DNA of 64,000 nucleotides from Allofrancisella frigidaquae (GTDB lineage Bacteria; Pseudomonadota; Gammaproteobacteria; Francisellales; Francisellaceae): NCBI RefSeq assembly GCF_012222825.1, contig NZ_CP038017.1, positions 1 to 64,000 of the forward strand, read 5' to 3'. Shown piece by piece: positions 1 to 8,688 of this stretch (position 1 is its first letter; each line of letters starts with the position of its first letter). The notes under the pieces were generated by a model. It saw only the letters and a program-made list of their open reading frames with translations, ran no database searches and was not told where the DNA came from. The position numbers and the translations under genes were made by a program.

Positions 1-1476
1 ATGGCTACATGGAATAAATGCTTAAAAAAGCTTAAAAAAGACCTAACCACGTTTGAATATAAAACGTGGATAAAGCCTATTACTGTAGTCCAAAATGCAA
101 ATCTATTTACAATTTATTGTAATAATGAGTATTTTAAAAAACATATAAAAGCAAAATATGGAAATATCATAATATCTACAATTCAAGAACATCACGGAAA
201 TGATTTGGTAGTTGAATACTCTAACAAAAAGTTTTCTGGTGATACTAGTTTAGAAAACACTGTTTCAGCTGGACCCCAAGCAAATTTTTTTAGCTCTTCA
301 AATGTGGAAATAAAAGATGATATTGAAGAACATACAACTGTAATAGCTGAGCCTACAAAAACAAAAAAGCTTAAACAAATAAAACCATCTCAAGAATTAT
401 TTGGTTTTGATGAAGCTATGTTAATAACAGCTAAAGCAGGTGAAGAGTATTCTTTTGGATTACCATTAAAAGAAAAATACGTTTTTGATAGTTTTGTAGT
501 GGGGGATGCTAACAAGATAGCTAGAGCAGCTGCAATGCAAGTATCTATTAATCCAGGTAAGTTACATAATCCTTTGTTTATATATGGAGGAAGTGGGCTT
601 GGTAAAACTCACCTTATGCAAGCTATAGGTAACCATGCTAGGGATGTGAATCCTCAAGCAAAAATTATTTACACAAATTCAGAACAATTCATAAAAGATT
701 ATGTAAACTCCATACGGCTACAAGATCAAGACGAGTTTCAAAGAGTATATAGATCAGCGGATATTCTTTTAATAGATGATATTCAGTTTATAGCAGGTAA
801 AGAAGGTACAGCGCAAGAATTTTTTCATACTTTTAATTCTTTGTATGAAAATGGAAAACAAATAATTTTAACAAGTGATAAATACCCAAATGAAATAGAA
901 GGCTTGGAAGAAAGATTGGTTTCACGTTTTGGGTATGGGTTAACAGTATCTGTAGACATGCCAGATTTAGAAACTAGAATAGCTATTTTGCTTAAAAAAG
1001 CTCATGACTTGGGTCAAAAATTACCTAACGAAACAGCTGTATTTATAGCTGAAAATGTTAGAACTAATGTTAGAGAATTAGAAGGAGCTTTAAATAGAGT
1101 ACTTACAACTTCTAGGTTTAATTATAAAGAGCCTACTGTAGAAGTTGCTCAATCTTGCCTAAGAGATATAATTAAAATTCAAGAGAAGAAAGTTAAAATA
1201 GATAATATTCAAAAAGTTGTTGCGGATTTTTATAGAATTAGAGTAAAGGATTTAACTTCTAATCAAAGAAGTAGAAACATAGCTAGACCCAGACAAATAG
1301 CTATGAGTTTGGCAAGAGAGTTAACATCACATAGTTTACCAGAGATTGGTAATGCTTTTGGTGGTAGAGACCACACTACAGTGATGCATGCTGTTAAAGC
1401 AATAACTAAGTTAAGGCAAAGTAACACATCGATTTCTGATGATTATGAGTTGCTTTTAGATAAAATTTCTCGTTAA
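1..1476 (+). CDS. dnaA: Chromosomal replication initiator DnaA
   Basis: The protein binds DnaA boxes at oriC, opens the duplex and loads DnaB helicase. All four DnaA domains are visible in 491 residues: an N-terminal oligomerisation domain (about 1-90), a poorly conserved linker (about 90-150), the AAA+ core with Walker A GGSGLGKT at 196-203 and Walker B with D259/D260, and the C-terminal helix-turn-helix with the signature GGRDHTTVMHA near 454-464. dnaN follows 37 bases downstream in the same direction, the usual dnaA-dnaN pair. The window begins at the ATG, so the promoter and any upstream origin lie outside it. The length is slightly above the E. coli protein (467), mostly in the linker. 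Confidence 0.98.
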   Translation: MATWNKCLKKLKKDLTTFEYKTWIKPITVVQNANLFTIYCNNEYFKKHIKAKYGNIIISTIQEHHGNDLVVEYSNKKFSGDTSLENTVSAGPQANFFSSSNVEIKDDIEEHTTVIAEPTKTKKLKQIKPSQELFGFDEAMLITAKAGEEYSFGLPLKEKYVFDSFVVGDANKIARAAAMQVSINPGKLHNPLFIYGGSGLGKTHLMQAIGNHARDVNPQAKIIYTNSEQFIKDYVNSIRLQDQDEFQRVYRSADILLIDDIQFIAGKEGTAQEFFHTFNSLYENGKQIILTSDKYPNEIEGLEERLVSRFGYGLTVSVDMPDLETRIAILLKKAHDLGQKLPNETAVFIAENVRTNVRELEGALNRVLTTSRFNYKEPTVEVAQSCLRDIIKIQEKKVKIDNIQKVVADFYRIRVKDLTSNQRSRNIARPRQIAMSLARELTSHSLPEIGNAFGGRDHTTVMHAVKAITKLRQSNTSISDDYELLLDKISR

Positions 1477-1513
1477 ATAGACTTATATTAATTGATAAAG
1501 GGGTTTTTTAAAA

Positions 1514-2617
1514 ATGAATTTTGCAATAAATAGAGATGGCTTATTAAAACCTTTGCAATCTATGCTATCTGTAGCAAATAGCAAAAGTACTATGCCTTTG
1601 TTGTCTTGTATTTTATTTGATATAAATAATAATAACTTAAAAATTACTGCTTCTGACCTTGATACTGAGATATCTTGTGATATTCCAGTTACTTGTGACA
1701 CTCCTATAAAACTAGCTTTAAATGCTGATAAAATCTTTAACATAGTTAGAAGTTTAACAGATAATTCAATAATTGATTTTAATATAAATGATAATAAAGT
1801 AACTATTGTTTCTAACAATAGTACTTTTAATCTTATTTCATTAAATGCGGATAATTATCCTCTTATTGACAGCAATATAAATGAGCAAGCAAGTTTTGAT
1901 TTAACGCAACAAGATTTTCACCATATTATTTCGAAAGTAGATTTTTCTATGGCTAGTGATGATACTAGATATTTTTTAAATGGTATGTTTTGGGAAATAA
2001 ATTCAAATCTTTTAAGGGCTGTATCTACAGATGGTCATAGAATGTCAATTACAGAAGCTATAATTGATAGTAAAGTACTAGACAGTACTAGCCAATCAAT
2101 TATTCCTAGAAAAGCTATCCTGGAACTTAAAAAGATAGTAGGCAAAACTGAGCAACCTATAAAAATTTGTCTTGGCAAAAATTATTTAAAAGCACAGTTT
2201 GGTAGTTTTAGTTTTATTTCTAAGCTTATAGATGGCCGTTACCCCGACTATCAAAAGGTTATTCCTAAAAACAACACAAAGCTTTTAGCTGTAGATAAAC
2301 AGATATTTAAAAACTCTTTGTTAAGAACGTCTATCTTAGCTAACGATAAATATAAAGGTATACGTTTAGATGTCTCAGCTGGTCAGATGCTTTTATCCGC
2401 AAATAATCCTGACAATGAAAAAGCAGAAGATACTGTAGAAGTACAATATAATGATCAGCCTATAGAAATATGTTTTAATTATAGATATTTATTAGATATT
2501 ATAAATGTTCTTAGTGAGGAGACTATGTCTATATACCTTGATAATCCTAATATGAGTGCTTTAATAAAAGATGAAAAAGATAATAGTCTATTTATTATTA
2601 TGCCTATGAAAATCTAG
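1514..2617 (+). CDS. dnaN: DNA polymerase III beta sliding clamp
   Basis: This is the ring-shaped processivity clamp that tethers DNA polymerase III and other replication and repair proteins to DNA. It has 367 residues, the standard length, with three repeated clamp folds and the typical C-terminal MPM(K)I ending. The start is supported by a good ribosome-binding site, AAAGGGG, about 10 bases upstream of the ATG. It is 37 bases downstream of dnaA and probably co-transcribed. recF, which often follows dnaN, is not here; a chitinase gene comes next. Confidence 0.98.
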   Translation: MNFAINRDGLLKPLQSMLSVANSKSTMPLLSCILFDINNNNLKITASDLDTEISCDIPVTCDTPIKLALNADKIFNIVRSLTDNSIIDFNINDNKVTIVSNNSTFNLISLNADNYPLIDSNINEQASFDLTQQDFHHIISKVDFSMASDDTRYFLNGMFWEINSNLLRAVSTDGHRMSITEAIIDSKVLDSTSQSIIPRKAILELKKIVGKTEQPIKICLGKNYLKAQFGSFSFISKLIDGRYPDYQKVIPKNNTKLLAVDKQIFKNSLLRTSILANDKYKGIRLDVSAGQMLLSANNPDNEKAEDTVEVQYNDQPIEICFNYRYLLDIINVLSEETMSIYLDNPNMSALIKDEKDNSLFIIMPMKI

Positions 2618-2927
2618 AAAAATAATTTACTTCTCTTACTATAATTTTAGTTTGCAACAATTCCTTTTAATGTAAGCTTAAAATTTTTAAATACTAAAAA
2701 GTTACAAAAAAGTTATAAATTTATAGGTATTTTCATTACTCTATATTAGAAATTTAGTTTTTAGTTTCTTTACCATTGTTAAAAATACTTATGTCTTGTT
2801 AAAATTTTTTATATAAACTTATGATTTAGACTTGTATACTTATTTTTATAAAGGAGAAAGCCTTTAAAATGTAATCATAGTTATTGCATGCAAAATATTA
2901 TCAAATAAAACTAGCGGAGATTTTGAT
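2618..2927. other. Intergenic region dnaN to chitinase
   Basis: This 310-bp AT-rich gap contains no convincing gene or RNA and no perfect DnaA box (TTATNCACA). It should hold the dnaN transcript end and the chitinase promoter. Confidence 0.5.
2796..2825 (+). promoter_or_regulatory. Candidate sigma70 promoter for the chitinase
   Basis: A -35-like TTGTTA (2796-2801) is followed after 18 bases by a -10-like TATGAT (2820-2825). It lies about 100 bases upstream of the chitinase ATG, leaving a long AT-rich leader. Such matches are frequent in AT-rich DNA, so this is only a candidate. Confidence 0.3.
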
Positions 2928-5123
2928 ATGAGGTATAAAAAAACTTTTTTAGCAACGTTAGCAGCTTTTGGTAGTATATCAGCTTTATCAGCAGCAGATA
3001 TACAACCGTGGTCTGCTTCGAAGGTAAGTAGTTATACTCCAGGAACTTTGGTTACAGAAGGAGGTAATACTTATAAGTGTAAAGCCTTTCCAGAAGGTTC
3101 TTGGTGTACTATTGCTGCTTATGAGCCTATAGGTATATATGGTGCAGATGCTTGGGATGAACAAGGCCCAGGACCAGCTCCGAAGCCTATGGACCAGCAT
3201 ATTGTAGCTAACGTAAACATTACAGGTGATGAGTTACCAGCAAATGCAAAAGTAGAGTTTATTGACCCTGATAATAATGTTCATACAGTTAATAATGGAG
3301 TTGTTGATTTAGATTATGCTAAAGGCGGCTCTGAATATATGGTTAAGTTAGAAAATGCAGAAGGTTCTATATCTCCATCAAATATTACAGTTTCAAGCAA
3401 TAGTGGAAATATTAGTTTAGAATATAAAGCAAAAATTAAGCCAACTCCTCCAGGACCAACTCCTCCTGCTCCAGAAGGCGATTGTGATCCATATGATGCT
3501 TCAAAAGTCCCTGCTTACTCAGATAGTTCTATATATGTAGCAAAAGATTTTGCAAAATATAATGGCGGGATATACGAAGCAAAATGGTGGACTCAAAATG
3601 CAGCTCCAGGAACTAGTGATGTTTGGAAGTATTGTGGACAAGCTGTTGAGGCAAAGGTTTCTGTTAATACTACAGGTTTACCTCAAACAGTAAAAACTTT
3701 TGATGTTGTAATAGGCGGTGAATCATATACTATAGACTCTACCAGACAAACACCTATAGTTTTAGGTCAGGGTAGTTTTGATGTTTCAGTACCTAATATT
3801 TTGAGCTCAGATGCTTTAGAAGTTTATATTGCTAATAAGGTTACACCTAATCCAATAATTATAGATGAAAGTACTAAAGAAGTAAGCTTAAAAATAAATT
3901 TTAAAACCAAAGCTGTTGAAGTTACTACAGTTAGTTTAAATGTTACCTACGCAACAGGAACTTCTCCAGACTCTACTACAGCTAAAGTTACAAACTCTAG
4001 TGGTTATGACCAAACTGTACAATTAGTAAATGGTTCAAATACTATCAGTATACCTTCTCAAGGTGAGTTTACAGTTACTCCAGATAGCTATAAAGAGAGA
4101 GGAGAAACTTACAAAGCTTCTCCTTTAACTATAGTTGATGGTAAAGTAGTCGATACTGATGTTATAGCATATGAAAAAGTAGGTAATTGGCCTGAAAGAG
4201 TTATGGCAGGATATTGGGGTACATGGACAAACGGACAAAGTAGTAATTTAGCTTCTTATATGGAATCTTTCGGTGATTACTATAATGTTATCCTACCAGG
4301 TTTCTTATTGGTTAAGGGAACTACAGTTAATAACTTTGCAGATGCTGTGATACTTGAAAACTTTGTTGATGGTGTAGATAGATTACATAAAAAAGGAGCT
4401 TTAGTAATAGCATCAGTTGGTGGATTTAATACTAGTGTATGGGCCCCAGACTTAAATAATGTAGATACTTTAGCAAAAAATATTGTTAATTTCTTAGCAG
4501 AAAATCACTTAGATGGATTAGATTTTGACTTAGAAGGTAACTCTATTGATGGTAGTGAAGCTTGGACTGAGAGTATCCAAGATTTAATAGCTAAAATGAG
4601 GGAAAATGCTGAAGCTAGAGCTGATGATTTTCCTAGAGGCTTTTTTATAACATCAGCCCCTCAAACATATGAGGATAAAGGAGTAGAACCTGCTATATAC
4701 TGGACAGATAGTCAAGCAAAACCATTTGCTGCTATGTTAAATCCAGAAGCATGTGGTGGTAAGGTTTGTTTTGATGCTATTTTAATCCAAAATTATAACA
4801 ATTTAAATGCTCCAGGATGGCCTAACCAACCACCTACACAATCTGTTAAGATTGCAGCTGATGCATTAAAAGTAGCGAAAAATAATGTAACTCAAATAGT
4901 TTTAGGTGATGATTTTGCACCTAGTGAAAGTAGTTATGTATCACCAGAAGAATATAAAGCTGTATTTGATAAAGGTGATGCTTATGGTCCAGCAATTAAT
5001 AGCTACTCTAACTTTAATGGATTTATGGTTTGGTCATTAGGTCAGACACCAACTACAATAGATCCGATAGAATTTGCAAAACAAATGGAACAGTTTTATC
5101 CTATTTCTACTTCTACTAAATAA
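2928..5123 (+). CDS. Secreted GH18 chitinase with two chitin-binding modules
   Basis: The 731-residue protein has a Sec signal peptide (about residues 1-23, ending ALSAAD). Two Trp/Tyr-rich CBM5/12-like chitin-binding modules follow: about 24-75 and, after a Pro-rich linker, about 185-240. Ig-like/Gly-Ser-Thr-rich stretches lead to a C-terminal GH18 catalytic barrel from about residue 423. The catalytic DxxDxDxE motif is present as DGLDFDLE at 529-536, with E536 the expected proton donor. The protein therefore very likely hydrolyses chitin outside the cell or in the periplasm. The start is supported by GCGGAG ahead of the ATG. The gene stands alone between dnaN and minus-strand genes. Chitinases are known in Francisella and fit an arthropod, copepod or aquatic lifestyle. 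Confidence 0.93.
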   Translation: MRYKKTFLATLAAFGSISALSAADIQPWSASKVSSYTPGTLVTEGGNTYKCKAFPEGSWCTIAAYEPIGIYGADAWDEQGPGPAPKPMDQHIVANVNITGDELPANAKVEFIDPDNNVHTVNNGVVDLDYAKGGSEYMVKLENAEGSISPSNITVSSNSGNISLEYKAKIKPTPPGPTPPAPEGDCDPYDASKVPAYSDSSIYVAKDFAKYNGGIYEAKWWTQNAAPGTSDVWKYCGQAVEAKVSVNTTGLPQTVKTFDVVIGGESYTIDSTRQTPIVLGQGSFDVSVPNILSSDALEVYIANKVTPNPIIIDESTKEVSLKINFKTKAVEVTTVSLNVTYATGTSPDSTTAKVTNSSGYDQTVQLVNGSNTISIPSQGEFTVTPDSYKERGETYKASPLTIVDGKVVDTDVIAYEKVGNWPERVMAGYWGTWTNGQSSNLASYMESFGDYYNVILPGFLLVKGTTVNNFADAVILENFVDGVDRLHKKGALVIASVGGFNTSVWAPDLNNVDTLAKNIVNFLAENHLDGLDFDLEGNSIDGSEAWTESIQDLIAKMRENAEARADDFPRGFFITSAPQTYEDKGVEPAIYWTDSQAKPFAAMLNPEACGGKVCFDAILIQNYNNLNAPGWPNQPPTQSVKIAADALKVAKNNVTQIVLGDDFAPSESSYVSPEEYKAVFDKGDAYGPAINSYSNFNGFMVWSLGQTPTTIDPIEFAKQMEQFYPISTSTK

Positions 5124-5442
5124 GCTCTCTTCTTTGCAAGGCTACTTAATTTTTTAAGTAGCGTTATCTCTAAAAAACAATTATCTTAAAAAATAATTTT
5201 CTTATATTTTACTTGAGTTATGACTTGTTAAATAGTTTTTGATAAAGAAAATGACTATACTTTTGCTAAGGCAGTTAAAGCTGCAGAAGAAAATAATTGT
5301 CAAAATATCTAAACTATAAATTTTTCTAAACGTTATTATTTTAGCGTTAATAGTCCTGCTAATTATGTGATTAACCTTTAATTTTAGAAAATAATATTTG
5401 CTATTAAATATCTTTCTTTATAGATCTTTTTGTTCATGGAAC
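5124..5442. other. Intergenic region with hairpin, no gene seen
   Basis: This 319-bp gap lies between the convergent chitinase gene and the minus-strand secreted orphan. It holds a strong hairpin just after the chitinase stop and one arm of an 18-bp inverted repeat at 5428-5445. A 25-codon open stretch near 5241-5312 has no start codon and is not called as a gene. Confidence 0.5.
5141..5162 (+). terminator. Hairpin after chitinase, possible terminator
   Basis: GCTACTTAA and TTAAGTAGC form a perfect 9-bp stem around a 4-base T loop, 18 bases after the chitinase stop codon. No proper T-run follows (GTTATCTCT), so it may work poorly as an intrinsic terminator or instead protect the 3' end. Confidence 0.45.
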
Positions 5443-5445
5443 CTA
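5428..5445 (+). repeat. 18-bp inverted repeat, left arm
   Basis: TTTTGTTCATGGAACCTA here is the exact reverse complement of bases 7776-7793. The two arms bracket the two minus-strand genes between them. The arm itself contains the imperfect palindrome GTTCATGGAAC. Confidence 0.7.
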
Positions 5446-6204
5446 TCTTTTATTTACCTTTTTACCGGTGATTTTAGTGTAGACTTGATTCAAATGGTCA
5501 TCCAAATTAGAATTAGACTCTAATTCTAATTTGTAGTTATTTTTCCCATTTTCTCTCAATTCACCATTAACAAACTCAAGTTGACCTGTAATTAATTTTT
5601 GCTGAACATCAGGATCAGATAGAGCACTGTAAAAATAGCTTTCAGGTGGTTTGCTATTATCTGCTAACACGCCAGCTTTAGTTCCACTAGACAGAGTAAA
5701 TGTACATTTACTTCCATCACTTTCTATAACTCTTAGTTTAAGTTTATTACCATCTTTCTCAACGTAATAGACTACTGCGTCGACATCTAAACCTATATTA
5801 CAATAGTGGTATCTATAACCAAATACTTTCCATACTTTATCTAACCAGAATAATTTTCCGTTATCTAGAGATATGTCTACATAATCATATCCACCATTAC
5901 ATACAGCAACACAATTAACATCACTCATAGCATTATATCTATGGTCAACTACTTTACCATTATAAGAGTTGGTATCTCTTATTGTTATATCACTATCTCC
6001 TTCTAAAACTACAGCTATATCATTAAACAATCTAAAATATACATCATAAAATTTATCATCTCTTTCTGTACTACCCAGACTGTGTGTTTCAGAAACCTCA
6101 TTTGCAAGATATATATGTACCGGATGTACTACTAGTTGAGGTTCACTAAATGCAGGCATATTTATAAAAAATATAAGCCCTATGATGACAAAAAATTTTT
6201 TCAT
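5443..6204 (-). CDS. Secreted protein of unknown function
   Basis: I do not recognise this 253-residue protein. It has a clear Sec signal peptide (MKKFF, a hydrophobic core to about residue 16, then a PAFSE cleavage region), so it should be exported to the periplasm or beyond. The mature part is acidic and rich in Asp, Tyr and Val, with four cysteines (CVAVC near 100, CN near 137, CT near 161) that could form disulfides. No catalytic motif is apparent. It is transcribed in the same direction as the glycosyltransferase-like gene, 152 bases downstream of it. Both sit between the arms of an 18-bp inverted repeat; its stop codon lies inside the left arm. Confidence 0.7.
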   Translation of the reverse strand: MKKFFVIIGLIFFINMPAFSEPQLVVHPVHIYLANEVSETHSLGSTERDDKFYDVYFRLFNDIAVVLEGDSDITIRDTNSYNGKVVDHRYNAMSDVNCVAVCNGGYDYVDISLDNGKLFWLDKVWKVFGYRYHYCNIGLDVDAVVYYVEKDGNKLKLRVIESDGSKCTFTLSSGTKAGVLADNSKPPESYFYSALSDPDVQQKLITGQLEFVNGELRENGKNNYKLELESNSNLDDHLNQVYTKITGKKVNKR

Positions 6205-6356
6205 ACTTATTAACTTAATATTTAATTTTTAAATATTATAATAATAATTTATTTAGTAAGTCAAAATAATTTTTAGCTAAGCATGATAGATAAAATTACC
6301 CCTTTAAGTAACCTTTTTGACTTTAATCTATGAATCACAAGTAATAACACAGTAAA

Positions 6357-7691
6357 TTAGTAATCTTTAGTCTTCAAGATGCGCGGTAATACTTTTAATC
6401 GAACATATTTATCACCGACTTTAAGTTGGAGGTCTTCATGATTGATATTATGTTCTACATAAACACTTTTAGACCTAAGTCTGTTAACATCAGTCATTTT
6501 CCACCCTTGTGATAATTTTTTAAAATTGTTAGCACCGGGAATCCAAGATGTTCCTCGGTTATTTTCGACATTACCTTCATCGTAATTTAAAGAACAGTTT
6601 GGAACGTTGCTTACATTGAATCTTGTGCGTACCATGCCATCTACGCAGCTACTATAAATCTCATCACATGCTGCACGCATCAGTCTTGTTGAGTGTAGTT
6701 CACTATAGTGTGTAACTAATGACACTTTAGAATATAAATCCTGTATTTCTTTTTGTTTAGCCTTATAAGCAAGCATCATCTCCTTATTCTCTAAGGTTTC
6801 GTATGCTATCTGTTTCACGGTTAAAGAATCTAGCTCATCTACCATTTTTTTAAGTTGTATAGACAATTCTTTATGTCGCGTACTAGTGGTTACACAACGA
6901 GTGGAAGAGTAAGGGTTATCAGAAAAACGTTTCGCCCATATTTCACGAATTTGTATATTTAGGTAGGCAAGAGATAGAAGCCCTTCTACAGGGAGGTCTT
7001 TTTTAAATTTTATAACCGTTTCATGTTGTAACTTATAGTCCCCATTCATATCAAATTGATAATCCAGAGAGATATGAGATTTTATTGTAAATAAGTTTGA
7101 CCAATTAGCTTTTGCGTAACTTTCTAGAATAGGTATGATTTTATCTCCTTCGTAAATTAGTCCACAACTCCCTTTTTTTCCTACTATCACAGGAGTCTTT
7201 CTATTCTGCACATAATAATCATATTGTCTATATTGTTTAAGAAATATTTGTTGTACCGTTGGGATGCGGTCTTTATAAAATGTTGTTCCTATATCTCTTA
7301 CAATATTCCACCCATCATCCTCGCTATATATCCCTAAATATAGGATGAGTTCTTTCAACATATTGTTAGCAAAAGCTTTACCAAAAGTTGTGTCAGCCTC
7401 AAGCAAAGCAAGTTTATACAATTGATTAGCTGGATGGGGTTGCTCTAGGTTTTTAGATTGATTAGCAGTATGAGGTTGCTCTAGATTTTTAACTACTGAA
7501 TGTAACTCTTTGATATGTTTAAAAAATACCCCCTCGATTGATGCATATTTTAACTCTTCTTTCGTCGCTCCTCTATTAAGCCATACATAATGATTATTCA
7601 AAGGATTTTCTTGCCTCAATTTTTTAATATTTTCAAGATAATTTAAAGGGATCTCTTTTTGACCCACCCAGATACAATGGACTGCTGACAT
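6357..7691 (-). CDS. Possible effector with toxin-glycosyltransferase-like N-terminus
   Basis: This is a 444-residue protein with no signal peptide. The N-terminus (HCIWVGQKEIPLNYLENI, then NPLNNHYVWLN) resembles the first beta-strand and helix of sugar-binding-DXD and TcdA/TcdB-type (GT44-like) glycosyltransferases, which begin HFIWIGG-IP-Y-NI. Further on, ANNMLKELILYLGIYSEDD occupies the place where those enzymes have ASDxxRxxxLxxxGGxYxDxD; if homologous, the acidic triplet EDD would stand in for DxD. Residues about 72-94 contain a two-copy repeat of KNLEQPHxANQ. The C-terminal half has no motif I recognise. A host-directed or interbacterial glycosyltransferase is an inference from weak similarity. 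The start is supported by AAGGA upstream and the gene has an unusual tandem repeat in its promoter region. Confidence 0.55.
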   Translation of the reverse strand: MSAVHCIWVGQKEIPLNYLENIKKLRQENPLNNHYVWLNRGATKEELKYASIEGVFFKHIKELHSVVKNLEQPHTANQSKNLEQPHPANQLYKLALLEADTTFGKAFANNMLKELILYLGIYSEDDGWNIVRDIGTTFYKDRIPTVQQIFLKQYRQYDYYVQNRKTPVIVGKKGSCGLIYEGDKIIPILESYAKANWSNLFTIKSHISLDYQFDMNGDYKLQHETVIKFKKDLPVEGLLSLAYLNIQIREIWAKRFSDNPYSSTRCVTTSTRHKELSIQLKKMVDELDSLTVKQIAYETLENKEMMLAYKAKQKEIQDLYSKVSLVTHYSELHSTRLMRAACDEIYSSCVDGMVRTRFNVSNVPNCSLNYDEGNVENNRGTSWIPGANNFKKLSQGWKMTDVNRLRSKSVYVEHNINHEDLQLKVGDKYVRLKVLPRILKTKDY

Positions 7692-7704
7692 ATTTTTCCT
7701 TATG

Positions 7705-7752
7705 ATAAGTTTATAAGTTTATAAGTTTATAAGTTTATAAGTTTATAAGTTT
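7705..7752. repeat. Tandem repeat, six copies of ATAAGTTT
   Basis: Six perfect head-to-tail copies of the octamer ATAAGTTT fill 48 bp. They lie 14 to 61 bases upstream of the ATG at 7691 of the minus-strand effector-like gene, just before its ribosome-binding site. Octamer arrays of this type can change copy number by slipped-strand mispairing. Here that would alter promoter geometry or leader length, not a reading frame. Confidence 0.9.
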
Positions 7753-7775
7753 AAGGTATAACTTCATAGAGCGAT

Positions 7776-7793
7776 TAGGTTCCATGAACAAAA
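7776..7793 (-). repeat. 18-bp inverted repeat, right arm
   Basis: Bases 7776-7793 are the exact reverse complement of 5428-5445. The arms are about 2.35 kb apart and enclose two minus-strand genes of unknown function. Confidence 0.7.
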
Positions 7794-8072
7794 TTTTTTG
7801 CAATATGCAAGTAAGTATATTTAAATACTTTTGCGAAACAAAAAATATACTTAATGCACATGGAATATTATATATTATATATCAGAACCAAATTGGTCAA
7901 CTATTTTAACTTTTCTTACATCACAAAAAGGCTTACATACGAAAGATACAGTTAAACTAAGAAAACTCAAAGAAATCATATTTTTTGCTCATTAGTGGCT
8001 TTTTGTAAACTAGAAATGCTCAAGATAAAAAAGATAGATTTGTTATATTAATAGACTTTTGATACATAGGGT

Positions 8073-8494
8073 TGGTGGAGGCGGCGGGATTTGAACCCGC
8101 GTCCATAAACTCTCCATCTTTGGATCTACATGCTTAGGCTAATCTACTTGAGTTTAGCTTAGCTACTCCCCAATTAGCCAGGGTAATAGTTAGCGAGTCT
8201 GTTAAATACAGCCCTGACTCCCAGACAAAAAGCAAAGACCGTCTTATGCGTCAATATGAACGGATGCATAGATAGCGTCATAAGAAAGGCTATCATATCC
8301 GTGCGCATCTAGGTTATTAAGCTAGACTAGGCAGCTTTAGCAACAGCAGCAAAGTTGCTGTCGTTAGCCGCTACGCGGTTTGCTTTTTTGTTGCCAGTTA
8401 TTATTGGCATTTGTACTGTTATTTACGAGGTTACGGTACTTCCTCGGCATGCACCTTAGAGTTTGACGTTCATGTCGAAACCATATTCGCCCCC
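8073..8494 (-). ncRNA. ssrA: tmRNA (SsrA)
   Basis: This RNA rescues stalled ribosomes and tags the incomplete protein for proteolysis. On the minus strand the 5' end GGGGGC pairs with GCCUCC before the terminal ACCA. The T-arm GCGGGTTCAAATCCCGC and the 5' GGTTTCGAC motif of tRNA-like domains are present. The tag reading frame at 8395-8327 encodes G-NKKANRVAANDSNFAAVAKAA followed by TAG, the Francisella-type tag. The molecule is one-piece, 422 nt. It lies between the effector-like gene and pyrB. Confidence 0.96.
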
Positions 8495-8511
8495 ATTAGT
8501 GTGGATACAAA

Positions 8512-8538
8512 TTTATAGATTATTTACTAAAAAGTCAA
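8512..8538 (-). promoter_or_regulatory. Candidate ssrA promoter
   Basis: Reading the minus strand, TTGACT (8538-8533) is followed after 15 bases by TATAAA (8517-8512), about 18 bases upstream of the mature tmRNA 5' end. The short spacer makes the assignment uncertain. Confidence 0.35.
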
Positions 8539-8688
8539 TTTTATATAGTAAATATCTTTTGTATATAGGACATATGGAGCCATAAATAGAATTTCCAAGC
8601 CAAATTACAATTTAATAAAAAAATATGTTTTAAAGTCAAAGACAAAGAATTATTTTTCTATAAAAAGTACAAAACTTTTCTAAGTTGG

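Larger units (their letters stand above)
7692..8072. other. Intergenic region upstream of effector-like gene
   Basis: This 381-bp gap separates the minus-strand gene ending the cassette from tmRNA. It contains the 8-bp tandem array, the right arm of the 18-bp inverted repeat, and AT-rich sequence with an imperfect palindrome near 7806-7825 (AGTATATTTAAATACT). No ORF with a plausible start was found. Confidence 0.5.

Noticed and set aside
5241-5312. A 25-codon open stretch ending NNCQNI after the chitinase
   Set aside because: There is no start codon in frame and a stop lies directly upstream; too short to call even as a gene remnant.
7852-7953. A 33-codon ORF from ATG 7852 in the gap before tmRNA
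   Set aside because: It has no ribosome-binding site, low-complexity composition and no match to a known small protein pattern.
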